Source: Paramacrobiotus richtersi
Lineage: Eukaryota; Tardigrada; Eutardigrada; Parachela; Macrobiotidae
Direction of reading: 5' to 3'
Assembly: GCA_034698045.1 (NCBI GenBank)
Contig: JAQGAU010000248.1
Span: 1 to 33,203, forward strand
Length of the DNA stretch: 33,203 bases
Within the stretch, counting starts at the first letter, position 1. Each line of letters begins with the position of its first letter. This document shows, one piece after another, positions 20,287 to 29,077 of the stretch. The translations under genes were made by a program, and so were the position numbers. The notes beneath the pieces were generated by a model. The model did not search any database and was not told where the DNA came from. It saw only the letters and a program-made list of their open reading frames with translations.

Positions 20287-20384
20287 GTTTAGAACGATGT
20301 TCATGTTTGTTCTCTCATTTCTGTTTGTCGCTCGCGTGAAAAGAGTATGCAGATTAAATACATTTTTCATTGTTTAGAACGATG
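20287..20384 (-). repeat. 85-bp insertion flanked by 13-bp direct repeats in copy 2 signal-peptide exon
   Basis: GTTTAGAACGATG occurs at 20287-20299 and 20372-20384. Removing one repeat plus the 72-nt spacer gives continuous similarity to copy 1 (signal peptide joined to HFLQS). The insert cannot be a GT-AG intron: the only GT available at the sliding boundary pairs with a TC end. It looks like a target-site duplication or a duplication-mediated insertion. Confidence 0.7.
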
Positions 20385-20410
20385 AGCAGTGCGATGGTGA
20401 CCTTGGCCAT

Positions 20411-22260
20411 CGCGGATGGATTGTGAGCGAAGTGAGGGAAAATGATGGGCTTGAAAAGTCAACTACGATTTGACTTGAGATGTGGCAAAATTAAAGATGA
20501 AGGGAAGAGATCGACTGTTCAAGAACTTTGTTTTTATTGCGAACAAAAAAGCTGTTGCTAACCTTCAAGCACATCTGCAGACCGATCTGTTGAAAAAGGC
20601 ACAGAGGAACTAGGGCATAGTGCGAATTGGATTTAATGCGGCGCTTGCAAGGTCATGGCCGGCAAACAGCAGTGTCATCATAATTAGCTAACTGTGGCGG
20701 CGGTCCACTTCAGTATAGCAATTAAATGTACCGGAGACCGACGGATGTATGTGCTACACGTCCTGAATGTAGAATGATTGACTATGCGAATTATGGTATT
20801 AATAAGAGCAATGTGTGCTTTCACAACGCTATTATGAGCGAAGATGAAGAACGAGCGCAAGCTGTCTGTTATGTGGAGCAAAACACATCTCCAACGGAAA
20901 AGATAAATTACGAAACAAAGGACATTTATAGTATGTCAGGCAATTAACACAGATGCGAAAGAAGAACAACAGCAAATTGTTTGTTTTGCTAGTTCTATTT
21001 TCACTTTGCTTTACTTCTCCAACACTATTGCTACATACTCTTTTTGCAGTTTCTTATTGTCCGGATATGGAAATTACGACAAAATACGGTTATCTATGAC
21101 AGTATTTCCAATTCCATTCTATCTCCCACATTTTCCCCGACGGTCCAACCAACTAGATGCGATCCCAGAACCCACTATGCGTATAGTCCTCCTCTTTGTT
21201 CCGTCCCGTCCAAGTATATCCCGCGGGCCATTCGGGAGACATTCGTGGGCGCTGTGCGGGTCATTGTCGGCATGGGCGCTTTTACAATTCGCTGCGGCGA
21301 AAAACTCTGTCTACCGGGATTCACATTGCCAATCGACCATATTGCCGGCTCGGATACAACCATCCCCCAACTGACAGTGGAGTTTGGATAGCATTATTGT
21401 CTACCTGGATTTCACTGCCGATCGACCATATTCCAACCTGTCGTATTCCAACCATTTCTAACTGACACTGGAGTTCTTCTGAGGGCGTGGCCAACTGTGT
21501 GAGAGTGTTCAGTTTGCGGGCAATGCAAATGAGGTTATGGGGATCAATGGATTTTGGGTCCTGGGGGATTTCAATACATGCACCCAATGCAAGCTGGCAG
21601 ACGGTCACCGGGTGGAGTGTCACCAACTGAAAGATGCGCAAAGTTAGCCGGTCGGGAAATGACAAGAAATGGTGAGGAAGATGTGTCTGAAATCCCCAAA
21701 AAAATCGATAATTTTAACTCATCAGTGGTAATCATAACCCTCACTAGTATAAATTAAAGGACATCACAAAAGCATTGGCCTAATTTGCAATGCGATTGAC
21801 GCTATGATACCAGTAACCTATAACTTGAGTTTATTTAATTTAAAATCAGTTTCACCTTGCGAGTTATGGTAAATATAATGAATACCATAAAGCAAATTAC
21901 AATAAAGTGTCGGCCTAATGTTAATTTGGTAGAACACAGAAAACATTTTACAAAAGTATGCTGTTTTTAAACTTCTCATTCTGTTCTTTAATTTTAATGC
22001 ATGCCTTCTAACTGGTTATTGTGGTTCACTCAATGTACAGTATTTGCTGTTTGTTTATGGATTGGAACTCCAATATGTCACACATTTTTATAAAGGTTCT
22101 AAATAATATGCTTACGGACATTTTGTTTGTTGATTAATTTGGTTAAGCAAGCTTATAAAAATGTACAAGAAACACCTTCGGCTGCCGCCTCAGGGTTTCT
22201 TGAGATCGGTGTTCAGAATTGATTCCAAAATTATGCTACTCATCTCTTTTTCAAACAAAT
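20411..22260. other. Upstream flank of copy 2 and intergenic DNA, no supported gene
   Basis: About 20520-20890 is related to the copy 1 upstream flank. About 21487-21700 is related to about 17548-17740 (shared GGGCGTGG(C/T)(C/T)AACTGTG, GGATCAATG, CGGTCACCGGGTGGAGTG, then ATGAGGAAG-like sequence). The rest is AT-rich. Short ORFs here have no conserved counterpart in the copy 1 unit, so I do not call them genes. Confidence 0.5.
21311..21474. repeat. Two-copy ~90-bp tandem repeat
   Basis: CTACCGGGATTCACATTGCC at 21311 and CTACCTGGATTTCACTGCC at 21401 are each followed by (A/G)ATCGACCATATT, a stretch with CCAACC/CAACCAT, then CTGACA(G/C)TGGAGTT. Confidence 0.75.
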
Positions 22261-22319
22261 TTTCGGGGTGATCCGATCATTGCGAACGCTTGCGCCGCAT
22301 TGCATGATCGAGCACTTAC

Positions 22320-22330
22320 AATTAACTGCT
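22320..22330 (+). repeat. Target-site duplication, left copy
   Basis: AATTAACTGCT here is repeated at 23364-23374 straight after the poly(A) tail of copy A. One A could belong to the tail, so the certain length is 10 bp. Confidence 0.75.
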
Positions 22331-23284
22331 CCCTCAGCCTTTTTGGCTTCCGCTTCCTCGCTCCGTTCATTGGTCTCCGAGTTGTGCCCATCAGCTGCAC
22401 GGATAGAATTGTGCGTAGTCCAGTCCTTGTGGTCCAAAATGGCTGAAACCGAAACAACCCCCTCCGTCCAATCCCAACACACACAGAAAGCGTGGGACAT
22501 GCCATTGTACACGACGACACACAAAAAGCTTTTGGACCTGCATACCTCCCCAGAAGAAACAGCGCGACTCAAAGCAGTTGCTTGCCAAGAAGCAGGCGCA
22601 TGGCTTCATGCTCTCCCTGCTGCCTGCCTCGGAAACATGTTAGACAACAGCGCCCTGCAAATCAGTATTGCTCTGACACTAGGCTCCGCGATCATGCGAC
22701 CGCACGCGTGCGTGTGCGGCAAGCAGACGGATAGTCTCGGACGACACGGCCTCAACTGTAAAAAGTCCGCAGGGAGATTTACCAGACACGACAGCATAAG
22801 CGCCGAATTCGCTCGTGCTCTGAAAACTGCCGGACACCCTCCCTGCCTTGAGCCAAAAGGCTTGTCCTGTAGAGACCGAAAAAAGCCGGACGTGGTCACG
22901 CTCACGCCATGGGAGCGGGGAAAGCCGCTCTCCATTGATGTTACCTGCGTCAATACTCTGTGCCGCTCATACGCTGACCGTTTTTTTCAGAATGCCGGCG
23001 CCGCTGCCGAGATGGCTGAACAGCGCAAACACCGGAAGTATGCGTTCCTGGATAGCCGCTATGTGTTCACGCCAGCAGCTTTCGAAATCTACGGAACTTG
23101 GGGCGTCAGCCCGAAACGACTCGTGGACAAAGTAGGGAAAGATCTGTCTGCTGCTACCGGAGAACCACGATCTAAAGAATTCCTTAAACAGAGACTGTCC
23201 ATTCTGATGCAACGGGGAAATGCACTGTGCGTAATGGGAACAGTCCCTGATTCGGTCGGTTTCGACGATGTTTTTATGCTGTAG
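22331..23284 (+). CDS. C-terminal part of non-LTR ORF with CCHC motif and restriction-like endonuclease
   Basis: Frame open to the UAG at 23282. Reading from the element junction (PSAFLASASS): an alpha-helical AW...TARLKAVACQEAGAWLHALPA region; a zinc-binding-like CVCG...H-x4-C motif followed by SAGRFTRHD; then the endonuclease signature of PD-(D/E)XK type, RKKPDVVTLTPW...SIDVT; then a conserved tail (FFQNAGAAAEMAEQRKHRKYAFL, FEIYGTWG, KQRLSILMQRGNA). This order of CCHC, RHD, K/R-PD and D is the one known for R2-type RLE domains, used to nick target DNA. Upstream RT is absent, so it cannot act alone. The open frame extends into flanking DNA at its 5' end by chance. Confidence 0.75.
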   Translation, partial: PSAFLASASSLRSLVSELCPSAARIELCVVQSLWSKMAETETTPSVQSQHTQKAWDMPLYTTTHKKLLDLHTSPEETARLKAVACQEAGAWLHALPAACLGNMLDNSALQISIALTLGSAIMRPHACVCGKQTDSLGRHGLNCKKSAGRFTRHDSISAEFARALKTAGHPPCLEPKGLSCRDRKKPDVVTLTPWERGKPLSIDVTCVNTLCRSYADRFFQNAGAAAEMAEQRKHRKYAFLDSRYVFTPAAFEIYGTWGVSPKRLVDKVGKDLSAATGEPRSKEFLKQRLSILMQRGNALCVMGTVPDSVGFDDVFML

Positions 23285-23364
23285 ATTCTGCGCACGTATG
23301 TTTTTGTTTACAAACATTTCTTCAATATTGATCACCGAATAAAATCTCTTACCTTGAAAAAAAA
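22331..23364 (+). mobile_element. 5'-truncated RLE-type non-LTR retrotransposon, copy A
   Basis: The 3' part of a non-LTR element of the kind that carries a restriction-like endonuclease (R2/NeSL/Hero-like groups). It ends with AATAAA (23338-23343) and a poly(A) run (23357-23365). The 10-11-bp sequence (A)ATTAACTGCT lies directly before it (22320-22330) and directly after the poly(A) (23364-23374), a target-site duplication that fixes both ends. Only the region from just after the RT thumb to the 3' end is present, the usual result of incomplete reverse transcription. Confidence 0.8.
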
Positions 23365-23374
23365 ATTAACTGCT
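23364..23374 (+). repeat. Target-site duplication, right copy
   Basis: Matches 22320-22330 exactly and joins the poly(A) run of the retrotransposon to the CUB fragment. Confidence 0.75.
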
Positions 23375-23619
23375 TATCAGGGTGTAGCCGGCAAAATCGT
23401 CCTGGGGACAACAGCGCCGTCCGACGTAAATTTTGCAAACGCCAAGAAATTTTTGTTGAGGCTCCGCGTGCACTGATTTGAAGGTTATTCCGACACTTTT
23501 GCCGGGCGGGATCAAGTGACCAGTTTGTACCGAGCAGTTTTGTTGGAGCCCAGTCAATATTCGGCTGGACCAGACCCGAACACGGCAAAAGTAACTTATA
23601 ATAAAATGTATTACTTACT

Positions 23620-23653
23620 ATAAAATGTATTATAGTAAAACAATACATTTTAT
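23620..23653. repeat. Perfect 12-bp inverted repeat with 10-nt loop
   Basis: ATAAAATGTATT (23620-23631) and its reverse complement (23642-23653). A further direct copy is at 23601-23612. It lies between the CUB fragment and retrotransposon copy B. Confidence 0.8.
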
Positions 23654-25287
23654 ATTTCGCCACCAAGCTCCGCCAGTCACTAGCAGACATGTCCAGCATA
23701 ACCCATTGGGCCCACTTTTGTACTGTTTGAGTACAGCCGGATTACACCGTAGCTTAAAGTTAAAACTCGTGCAGCGGTTTTTTGACGACAACGCCTTGGG
23801 CGGTAATCCGGAGGACAGGTTCGATGGTCTTCTGGCCCTAAAAAAAGCTTTGGGTGAACGCGTTCTGTCCTTGAATATCGGCAAATGCGGACTCGTGGTG
23901 CTGTGAGGATCTGAAGAAGACCGCCGGAAGGTCTACGACGGGTTTCTGGACGCGTTTCCACTCTGCTGTGCCCAGCGCTCGACTAACTCTCCTATCTCGG
24001 CTCACCATTACTCAGCTCCGGAGCACCGAATCCCTCGTCGCTGCAACAGAAGCAGCAAAACGGATGACGCAGCGACTCCGATTGATCCCGGCCCATCACG
24101 CTCTCATTCTGCTACGATGCAGCATGGGGTCTGTAAGAGTTTTGTACAAATTCAGGACAAGCCGTTGCTATTTGCAGAAAGAGCTTCTACAGCAATTCAA
24201 CTCCACAATTCGGTCATGTTTGTCGGACATCACTAACATCGACATTAACGACATTGTTTGGCAGCAAGCGTCGCTTCCGGTATCGAGAAATGGTCTTGGC
24301 GTTAGAAGCCTCGAGAATCTTGCCCTTCCGGCCTTTCTGGCCAGTGGCTGAACTAGCGTCCGAGATCAATAACTTCGACGTGGACACCTACTGTAAGGAA
24401 GCCTAAGCTGAATGGTTTGATGTAACGCAATTGGAAATACGGTTGGCGAACGGAAATGTATCCAAAAAGCATGGGACGAACCGGTCATGAACAAAACCAT
24501 CGACGCCTGCCTTGTTTGCATCGAACTGACAATTCCAGCCAAGCGCGACTGCTAGCCGTTTCGACGAAGGAGTCCGGAGCCTGGCCGAAGGCCCTGCCGG
24601 CGAGTTCCCTGGAAAACCTGCTGAATGATTCAGCTCCAAGGATAGCTGTGGCCCTCCGGCTCGTGGCTCTGGTGAGCATCGTGCACCAGTGCATATGCGG
24701 CAACAGAGCCAACGACCGTGGCCACCATGTACTGAGCTGCAAAAGAAGTGCGGGAAGAAAGAAAGCCCACGCCACTTTGAACAGTACATTTGCGTACATT
24801 TGCGTCTGCCGGATACCAAACAGAACTGGAGCCCCCGGGTATATCACGGACCGATGGGAAACGTCCGGACGGCATTACGCTAGTTACGTGGGAGCGGGGC
24901 AAGATGATGACTTGGGATGCAACCCGACGATGCACGGTAACATTATCCTATCTTCCGGCAACATCCAAGAAAGCGGGAGCGGCGGCAGAAAGGGCAGAGC
25001 TGACAAAGGTCATCAACTATCAGAACATCAAGAGGGAGTACCTGTTCTGTCCATTTAGTATCCGAAGCGATGGGACCGTGGGGTCCGGAAGCGCACCACT
25101 TGGTGTGTATTTTGGCCAAGAAGATCCGCCAAGAAACGGGAGAGAAGACAGCCAAAGAATACATCTACCAACGGATCAGCATCGAGCAAACGCCATGACT
25201 GTTTGGGAGGAGCCAGCGGCTCTTCCATCGGCGAACTTGGACGAAGTGTTTTCTGTAATTCGGCCTGGGCGGGCAGCGAATGTGTGA
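23654..25287 (+). pseudogene. Decayed RLE-type non-LTR retrotransposon, copy B
   Basis: Older relative of copy A that also retains part of RT. Pieces in order and in changing frames: RT segment with NPLGPLLY, catalytic-box FFDD followed by NALGG, and LNIGKC (to 23906); thumb-like segment ending GLGVRSLENLALPAFLAS (23968-24351); QKAWDEPV then, after a shift near 24538, ARLLAVSTKESGAWPKALPA; the CCHC-like CICG...H-x4-C and SAGR; a shift before the endonuclease KRPDGITLVTW...WDAT; AGAAAERAE; and another shift near the QRISI segment. At least four frame changes and two internal stops make it non-functional. No poly(A) tail or target duplication was recognised. Confidence 0.75.
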
Positions 25288-27406
25288 CGATAATGTTTGC
25301 TTGTTTTGTTGAATACGAAGTTATGTAATTGTATAGTGATATATTGCGTACTAAAACCAAATGTATCATATATTCTAGGCATTATCACTTTATAAAATAC
25401 TTTCCTTCTGTCCATATTTTACTGTATATAGCTAGGAAGAGTTGCACAGCTTCTCTGTTCATTTGGCTGCATAAATACTCAAGCATCTACATACATAACG
25501 AGTTTTAGCTTCTAGGTTTCCCAACAAAAAACGATACCCAAACGACACGTACCCGCCCTTCGTGATTGGCTGCTTGTACATCTACCCGGCCGCCATTATT
25601 CTGGGACGTGTCTACCCAACTCAAAGTGGATTGTATTGGACGTACACAGGCGGATCCCGCCAAAATGACTCAGTGAAATTTCCGTATTTTTGCATTCTTT
25701 TGGTTACTCATTTATGTATGCATATGATTGTATAATTATTGACTGCAATATCAGTGTTCCAGAATTACATCTTTGTTTTTGTTTAGAATTATTCCCACCT
25801 TTTTTGATAATTATTTTCTTTGAATGACATCTGACGTTTGTTCCTGCGTTCGTCTTAGTTTTACGAGTTTTTTCTTTCCAGCCATCTTTTCGGATTCGCA
25901 GTCGAATCATTCGACTGTTTTAAAGCATATTAATTTTGCCGAAGTTCACATCTTGTAATTCTTATTCAATATTAGCTGCTGTCAGTTGTGGATGTTCTTT
26001 TAATTTTTACTTGTATTACGCATGAAATTTTTATTGGCTCTTATCACTTTATAATTCAACATAGCTAAACAAACAACAGATTAGACAAAATCCGAAACAG
26101 GAGCATGTATATCTCGTGAAGTGTCTCCGCGCTATCCGTGGTCCCGAAGATGCAGCCGGCGTTTTCTCTGTGAATTTTCAGGGAAATTCTCCCGCGAAGG
26201 AATACGTAGGAGCGGAACATGTATACAGATATCTGTGTATGCGGTATATGCGGTTGTACGTGGTATATAAAGATTATGTGGAACCGGTATTGATTTGCAA
26301 CAATGTTTAAGCATTACTGTATGATAATCCTGTTAAAAAAGATAATTAGTATTTCGAATAATGCGCAAAATTTTATAAAATTGGAGGTGTTCTTATATAC
26401 ATTGCATGCTTTCTGTGCAAATCTGAATGCTAACGACAATTCTCAAACGGATGTGTAACTGCATGTGGAAGAACCCCTTTTTGTATGACCATCTTCGCAG
26501 CATTATTCGCAGCACAAATGCTGAGAAAAGCGCGAATTATTTTATCAAAATTATATTAAACATTCGTACATGCGGCCGACCTCGGAAAAACTCCATTAAA
26601 TTGCTTCGTGTTTTCTCGCTCTGTTTTGTTAACGGTTCATGTGTTTTTTATAATTACGGAATGCACAATTTAATAGTCAGAATTATTACCGCGTCTACCG
26701 TCATGTTCTTAATTGTCTGTAATAGAATTATATGTTCGTTTTTGCTTTGTACTGCACAGTTGCATTTCACCTTCTCCGGATAATTAGTATCTTCCTGTAA
26801 AATCTGACGCTTATTTCTGCATTTGATTTCTATTTCTTAGGTCTTTTCGTTCTTCTTTATTCGTTAGGATTAGATTGCGGCATATTTGCTGATCTCACCA
26901 CTTACTTAATATTAACTGCTATCAGTGTGTAGTGTGTACTTGTATTTTTTTGGAAATAATTATTTAAATCCATTTTTCAAGTCTTGATTTATTTTCTATT
27001 GGAAAATAGTATAATTTGTATTGCTTTTTGGTGTGCGTCTTTTTATTCAGGTTTATGTCTCATTTTCATTTGTTAAAGCTGTAAATATTTTCATATTCAA
27101 TAACACTTTATACTGTACATCCATTTGGGAAATAAAGCAGTTCACCGTCGGACCGAATAAGTGCTTACAAAGCTAGTTTGTCGATAAAAAACACGTTGAT
27201 TAACTGTATCTTTAGCGCTAGGAACCAGCAAGAAAGAGCAGGAATTTAACTTTTGAATGTCTCAATGGCAAGGCATACTTCTTTTGATGAATGGTGATGC
27301 AAAACAAAACATCGTATAACATCCAACACAGCTGGTTTACAGATCACAGTATTGAAAGCGTTATAGCTGTACATTACAACTTCAGAAGCAAAATCCGACG
27401 CTTGGG
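25288..27406. other. AT-rich intergenic DNA, no supported gene
   Basis: Long AT-rich tract with many stops. A more GC-balanced patch at about 25545-25670 includes GATTGGC (inverted CCAAT) and could be a promoter-like island, but no gene follows. The open frame at 26427-26783 (118 aa) has no domain and Ile/Cys/Asn-rich composition expected by chance. From about 27290 the DNA resembles the 3' flanks of copies 1 and 2 (GATGCAAAACAAAAC, ATCCAACACAG, GAAAGCGTTATAGCTG). Confidence 0.5.
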
Positions 27407-29077
27407 TTAAACGACGGTAACTCTGAGTTTGAATTTGGCCGGACCGGAATAAACAGAAGTGGGATCAACAACCGTAATAAGATCCTATAAAAAAACACCG
27501 GTTAAGCAGAACTGTCATAACAATTTTGGAGACAAGAGCGGCAAAAACAAATTGAAATAAGTTACCACTTACGAGCTGCTGATTAACAGCGCTAGTGATA
27601 CTCGGCGGCGGGCAAACCTCGTTGCAGTAGGTCACTGGAACTACCGGTACCTTACCGTATATCACCCCAAAATAGCACACACCGGGAGCGAACGGACTCT
27701 GTGAACAATCAATAATATTTGCAATCAGCGAAGAAATCAGCGCTCGAGTTACAATGATGCTATGTTTACCGGTACGACCAGGTCCACAGAGTCACAGACT
27801 CAATCTGTAAAGGACTGTCCGTTACGAACGGCTACCAATTGTGGTAACGGAGAAGTTTCGTCATGCAATGCGTACCTTCAGACTTTTTCCAGAAGGTGGC
27901 AGAAAAGCGTAACGACAAGAACCAGGGTTTGGCGCGAAGCCATTGTAACAGTCTTCGGATGTGATTTCGACGGTGCCGGTTAAGGTGAGCATGTCAACAG
28001 GAGCTGGATTAGGAGGGGTAGTACCGGTGCAGACTGTAGGGAAAAACCGTTTCGCTTGGAATACAAGTACATAGCGTTCAACCGAATGCGCTTATAGTTA
28101 CGTATGCAGTTTTTAAAGGCAACGCACCAATTTTCTCAAACATTGGCGTAGTGGGTATAGTCGTGGTTGTTGTACTGGTAGCCTTCGTGGTTGTTGCCAA
28201 TGTCGTCGTCGGTGTCTTGGTTGTGGTGGTTGTGGTGGTCGAAGTGCTCGTGGTCGCGGTAGTTGTAGTCGGGGTCTTCGTGGTACTGCAATATATAAAA
28301 CACGGGAGTTGCCTCGAGCTCTGTGCGTGTATATACAACGCCAGATTGATGGATGGCTACGGCAGCGACATCAGCTACATCTCTAGACACTCGGGAGTGT
28401 GTACCCAGAAGGAACTAGATAGAATCTCGTAGCTGTTCCCTGGATTTTGATCAACATAAAAGTATTCAGCCGGCAACCGCCCTATTCGATCGTACACGCG
28501 GCTGAAGTATATGACTCCTTACAACAATTTCTACTTAAGCCCACCAAATACACTGTTATCTCACTCACGTCCATGTGATTACTCCACTGTGGAAAGTAAA
28601 CGGCTTTACAGGGGATATTGTACCTGGTCGTCGTGGGGACCACATAGGCAATGCATCGAGTGCCGCTGGCGTCTGGATGGCCGTATCGGCCGTTGCAGAC
28701 ACATTTATTACGCAGGTTACACAACGACAAGGCATCAGCGCACCTCCCTCCGGGATGGGCACAAGGCCAGTCCAGTTGTGCAGTGACCATGAAGCGACTG
28801 CAGGATTCAATGTGCGAACGCACGGCCCGGTCGGCTGCGGCCACGGCTGCAGCATTCGTGTTGGCTGGAAGGGAAGTATCCACTGGCGGCCGCCCGATGG
28901 AGTCGGCCAGACTTGGCTGTCTCGTTGTCGTCGGTGCAGGGGCGGTTGGACTGGCAAAAGGCGGCAGGTAGATGAACTTTCCTAGCGGCGTCCTGGCCAG
29001 AGAAACAGCTGGCCTCTTCCCGGCCATTGCTGGATTAGAACCAGGAACAGCACAATGATTCCGTGGAACGTCACCAT
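27407..29077 (-). pseudogene. Secreted EB/EGF-like, Thr-rich, CUB-domain protein, copy 3 (probably damaged)
   Basis: Exons by homology: 27407-27484 (ends KFKLRVTVV), 27573-27698 (CYFGVIYG, YCNEVCPPPSIT), 27770-27804 (micro-exon, 35 nt instead of 27), 27876-28033 (CTGTTPPNPAP...PPSGKSLK), 28128-28285 (short Thr-rich segment) and 28624-29077 (signal plus Cys-rich). All other junctions are GT-AG and phase-matched to copy 1. Two breaks: the signal peptide from ATG 29077 (MVTFHGIIVLFLVLIQQ) is one base out of frame with the Cys-rich body, and the micro-exon carries an 8-nt near-duplication (TCTGTGAC before TCTGTGGA). One Cys of the EB-like module is missing (DWPC instead of KCPC). This is the most diverged of the three. 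An in-frame ATG downstream would give a protein without a signal peptide. Confidence 0.7.

Larger units (their letters stand above)
18477..20410 (-). pseudogene. Secreted EB/EGF-like, Thr-rich, CUB-domain protein, copy 2 (probably damaged)
   Basis: Same six-exon plan as copy 1: 18477-18548 (ends LKLRITIV), 18625-18756 (GVCGHGVTVSYGAV, LPPPSIT), 18895-18921 (micro-exon), 18980-19119 (CSGFVFGAP...PPTGKSVK), about 19239-19615 (Thr/Ser repeat, longer than copy 1) and 19880-20410 (signal plus Cys-rich). Three lesions are visible. The signal peptide (MAKVTIALLIVL from 20410) is split from the body by an 85-bp, frame-changing insertion. The exon 2 donor expected at 19238-19237 reads AT instead of GT, and no other donor in the right phase was seen nearby. 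One of the eight Cys of the EB-like module is Gly (CVG for CVC). An in-frame ATG inside the insertion would give a protein with a different, non-typical N terminus, so expression is not excluded. Confidence 0.7.
22314..23600 (-). pseudogene. Fourth CUB-domain fragment, interrupted by a retrotransposon
   Basis: On the minus strand from about 23590 the frames read CSGLVQPN, then NCSVQTGHLIPPGKSVGITF and KSVHAEPQQKFLGVCKIYVG, then FCRLHPDKQLI. This is the order of CUB landmarks seen in copies 1-3. The first and last pieces share a frame and the middle one is shifted, so two compensating indels are implied. The fragment has no intron at the GKSV site where copies 1-3 do. After removing the retrotransposon at 22331-23364, the fragment ends with AATT directly at a GTAAGT donor (22314-22319), the same place as the exon 5 donor of the paralogues (QQL, EQL or EPI, then GTAAGT). 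Signal peptide, Cys-rich and Thr-rich parts were not found. Confidence 0.5.

Noticed and set aside
20726-20947. 73-codon + strand ORF beginning MYRRPTDVC
   Set aside because: It lies in the duplicated upstream flank; the related sequence of the copy 1 unit does not keep the frame.
21175-21665. Overlapping short ORFs on both strands near the 90-bp tandem repeat
   Set aside because: They follow from repeated sequence without stops and show no conserved counterpart in the copy 1 unit.
21780-21880. Possible last exon of the fourth CUB fragment (TGAGTTT landmark)
   Set aside because: Only about 10 bases resemble the last exons of copies 1-3; no acceptor and no open frame.
26427-26783. 118-codon + strand ORF
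   Set aside because: AT-rich, no domain, no splice context, composition expected from random AT-rich sequence.
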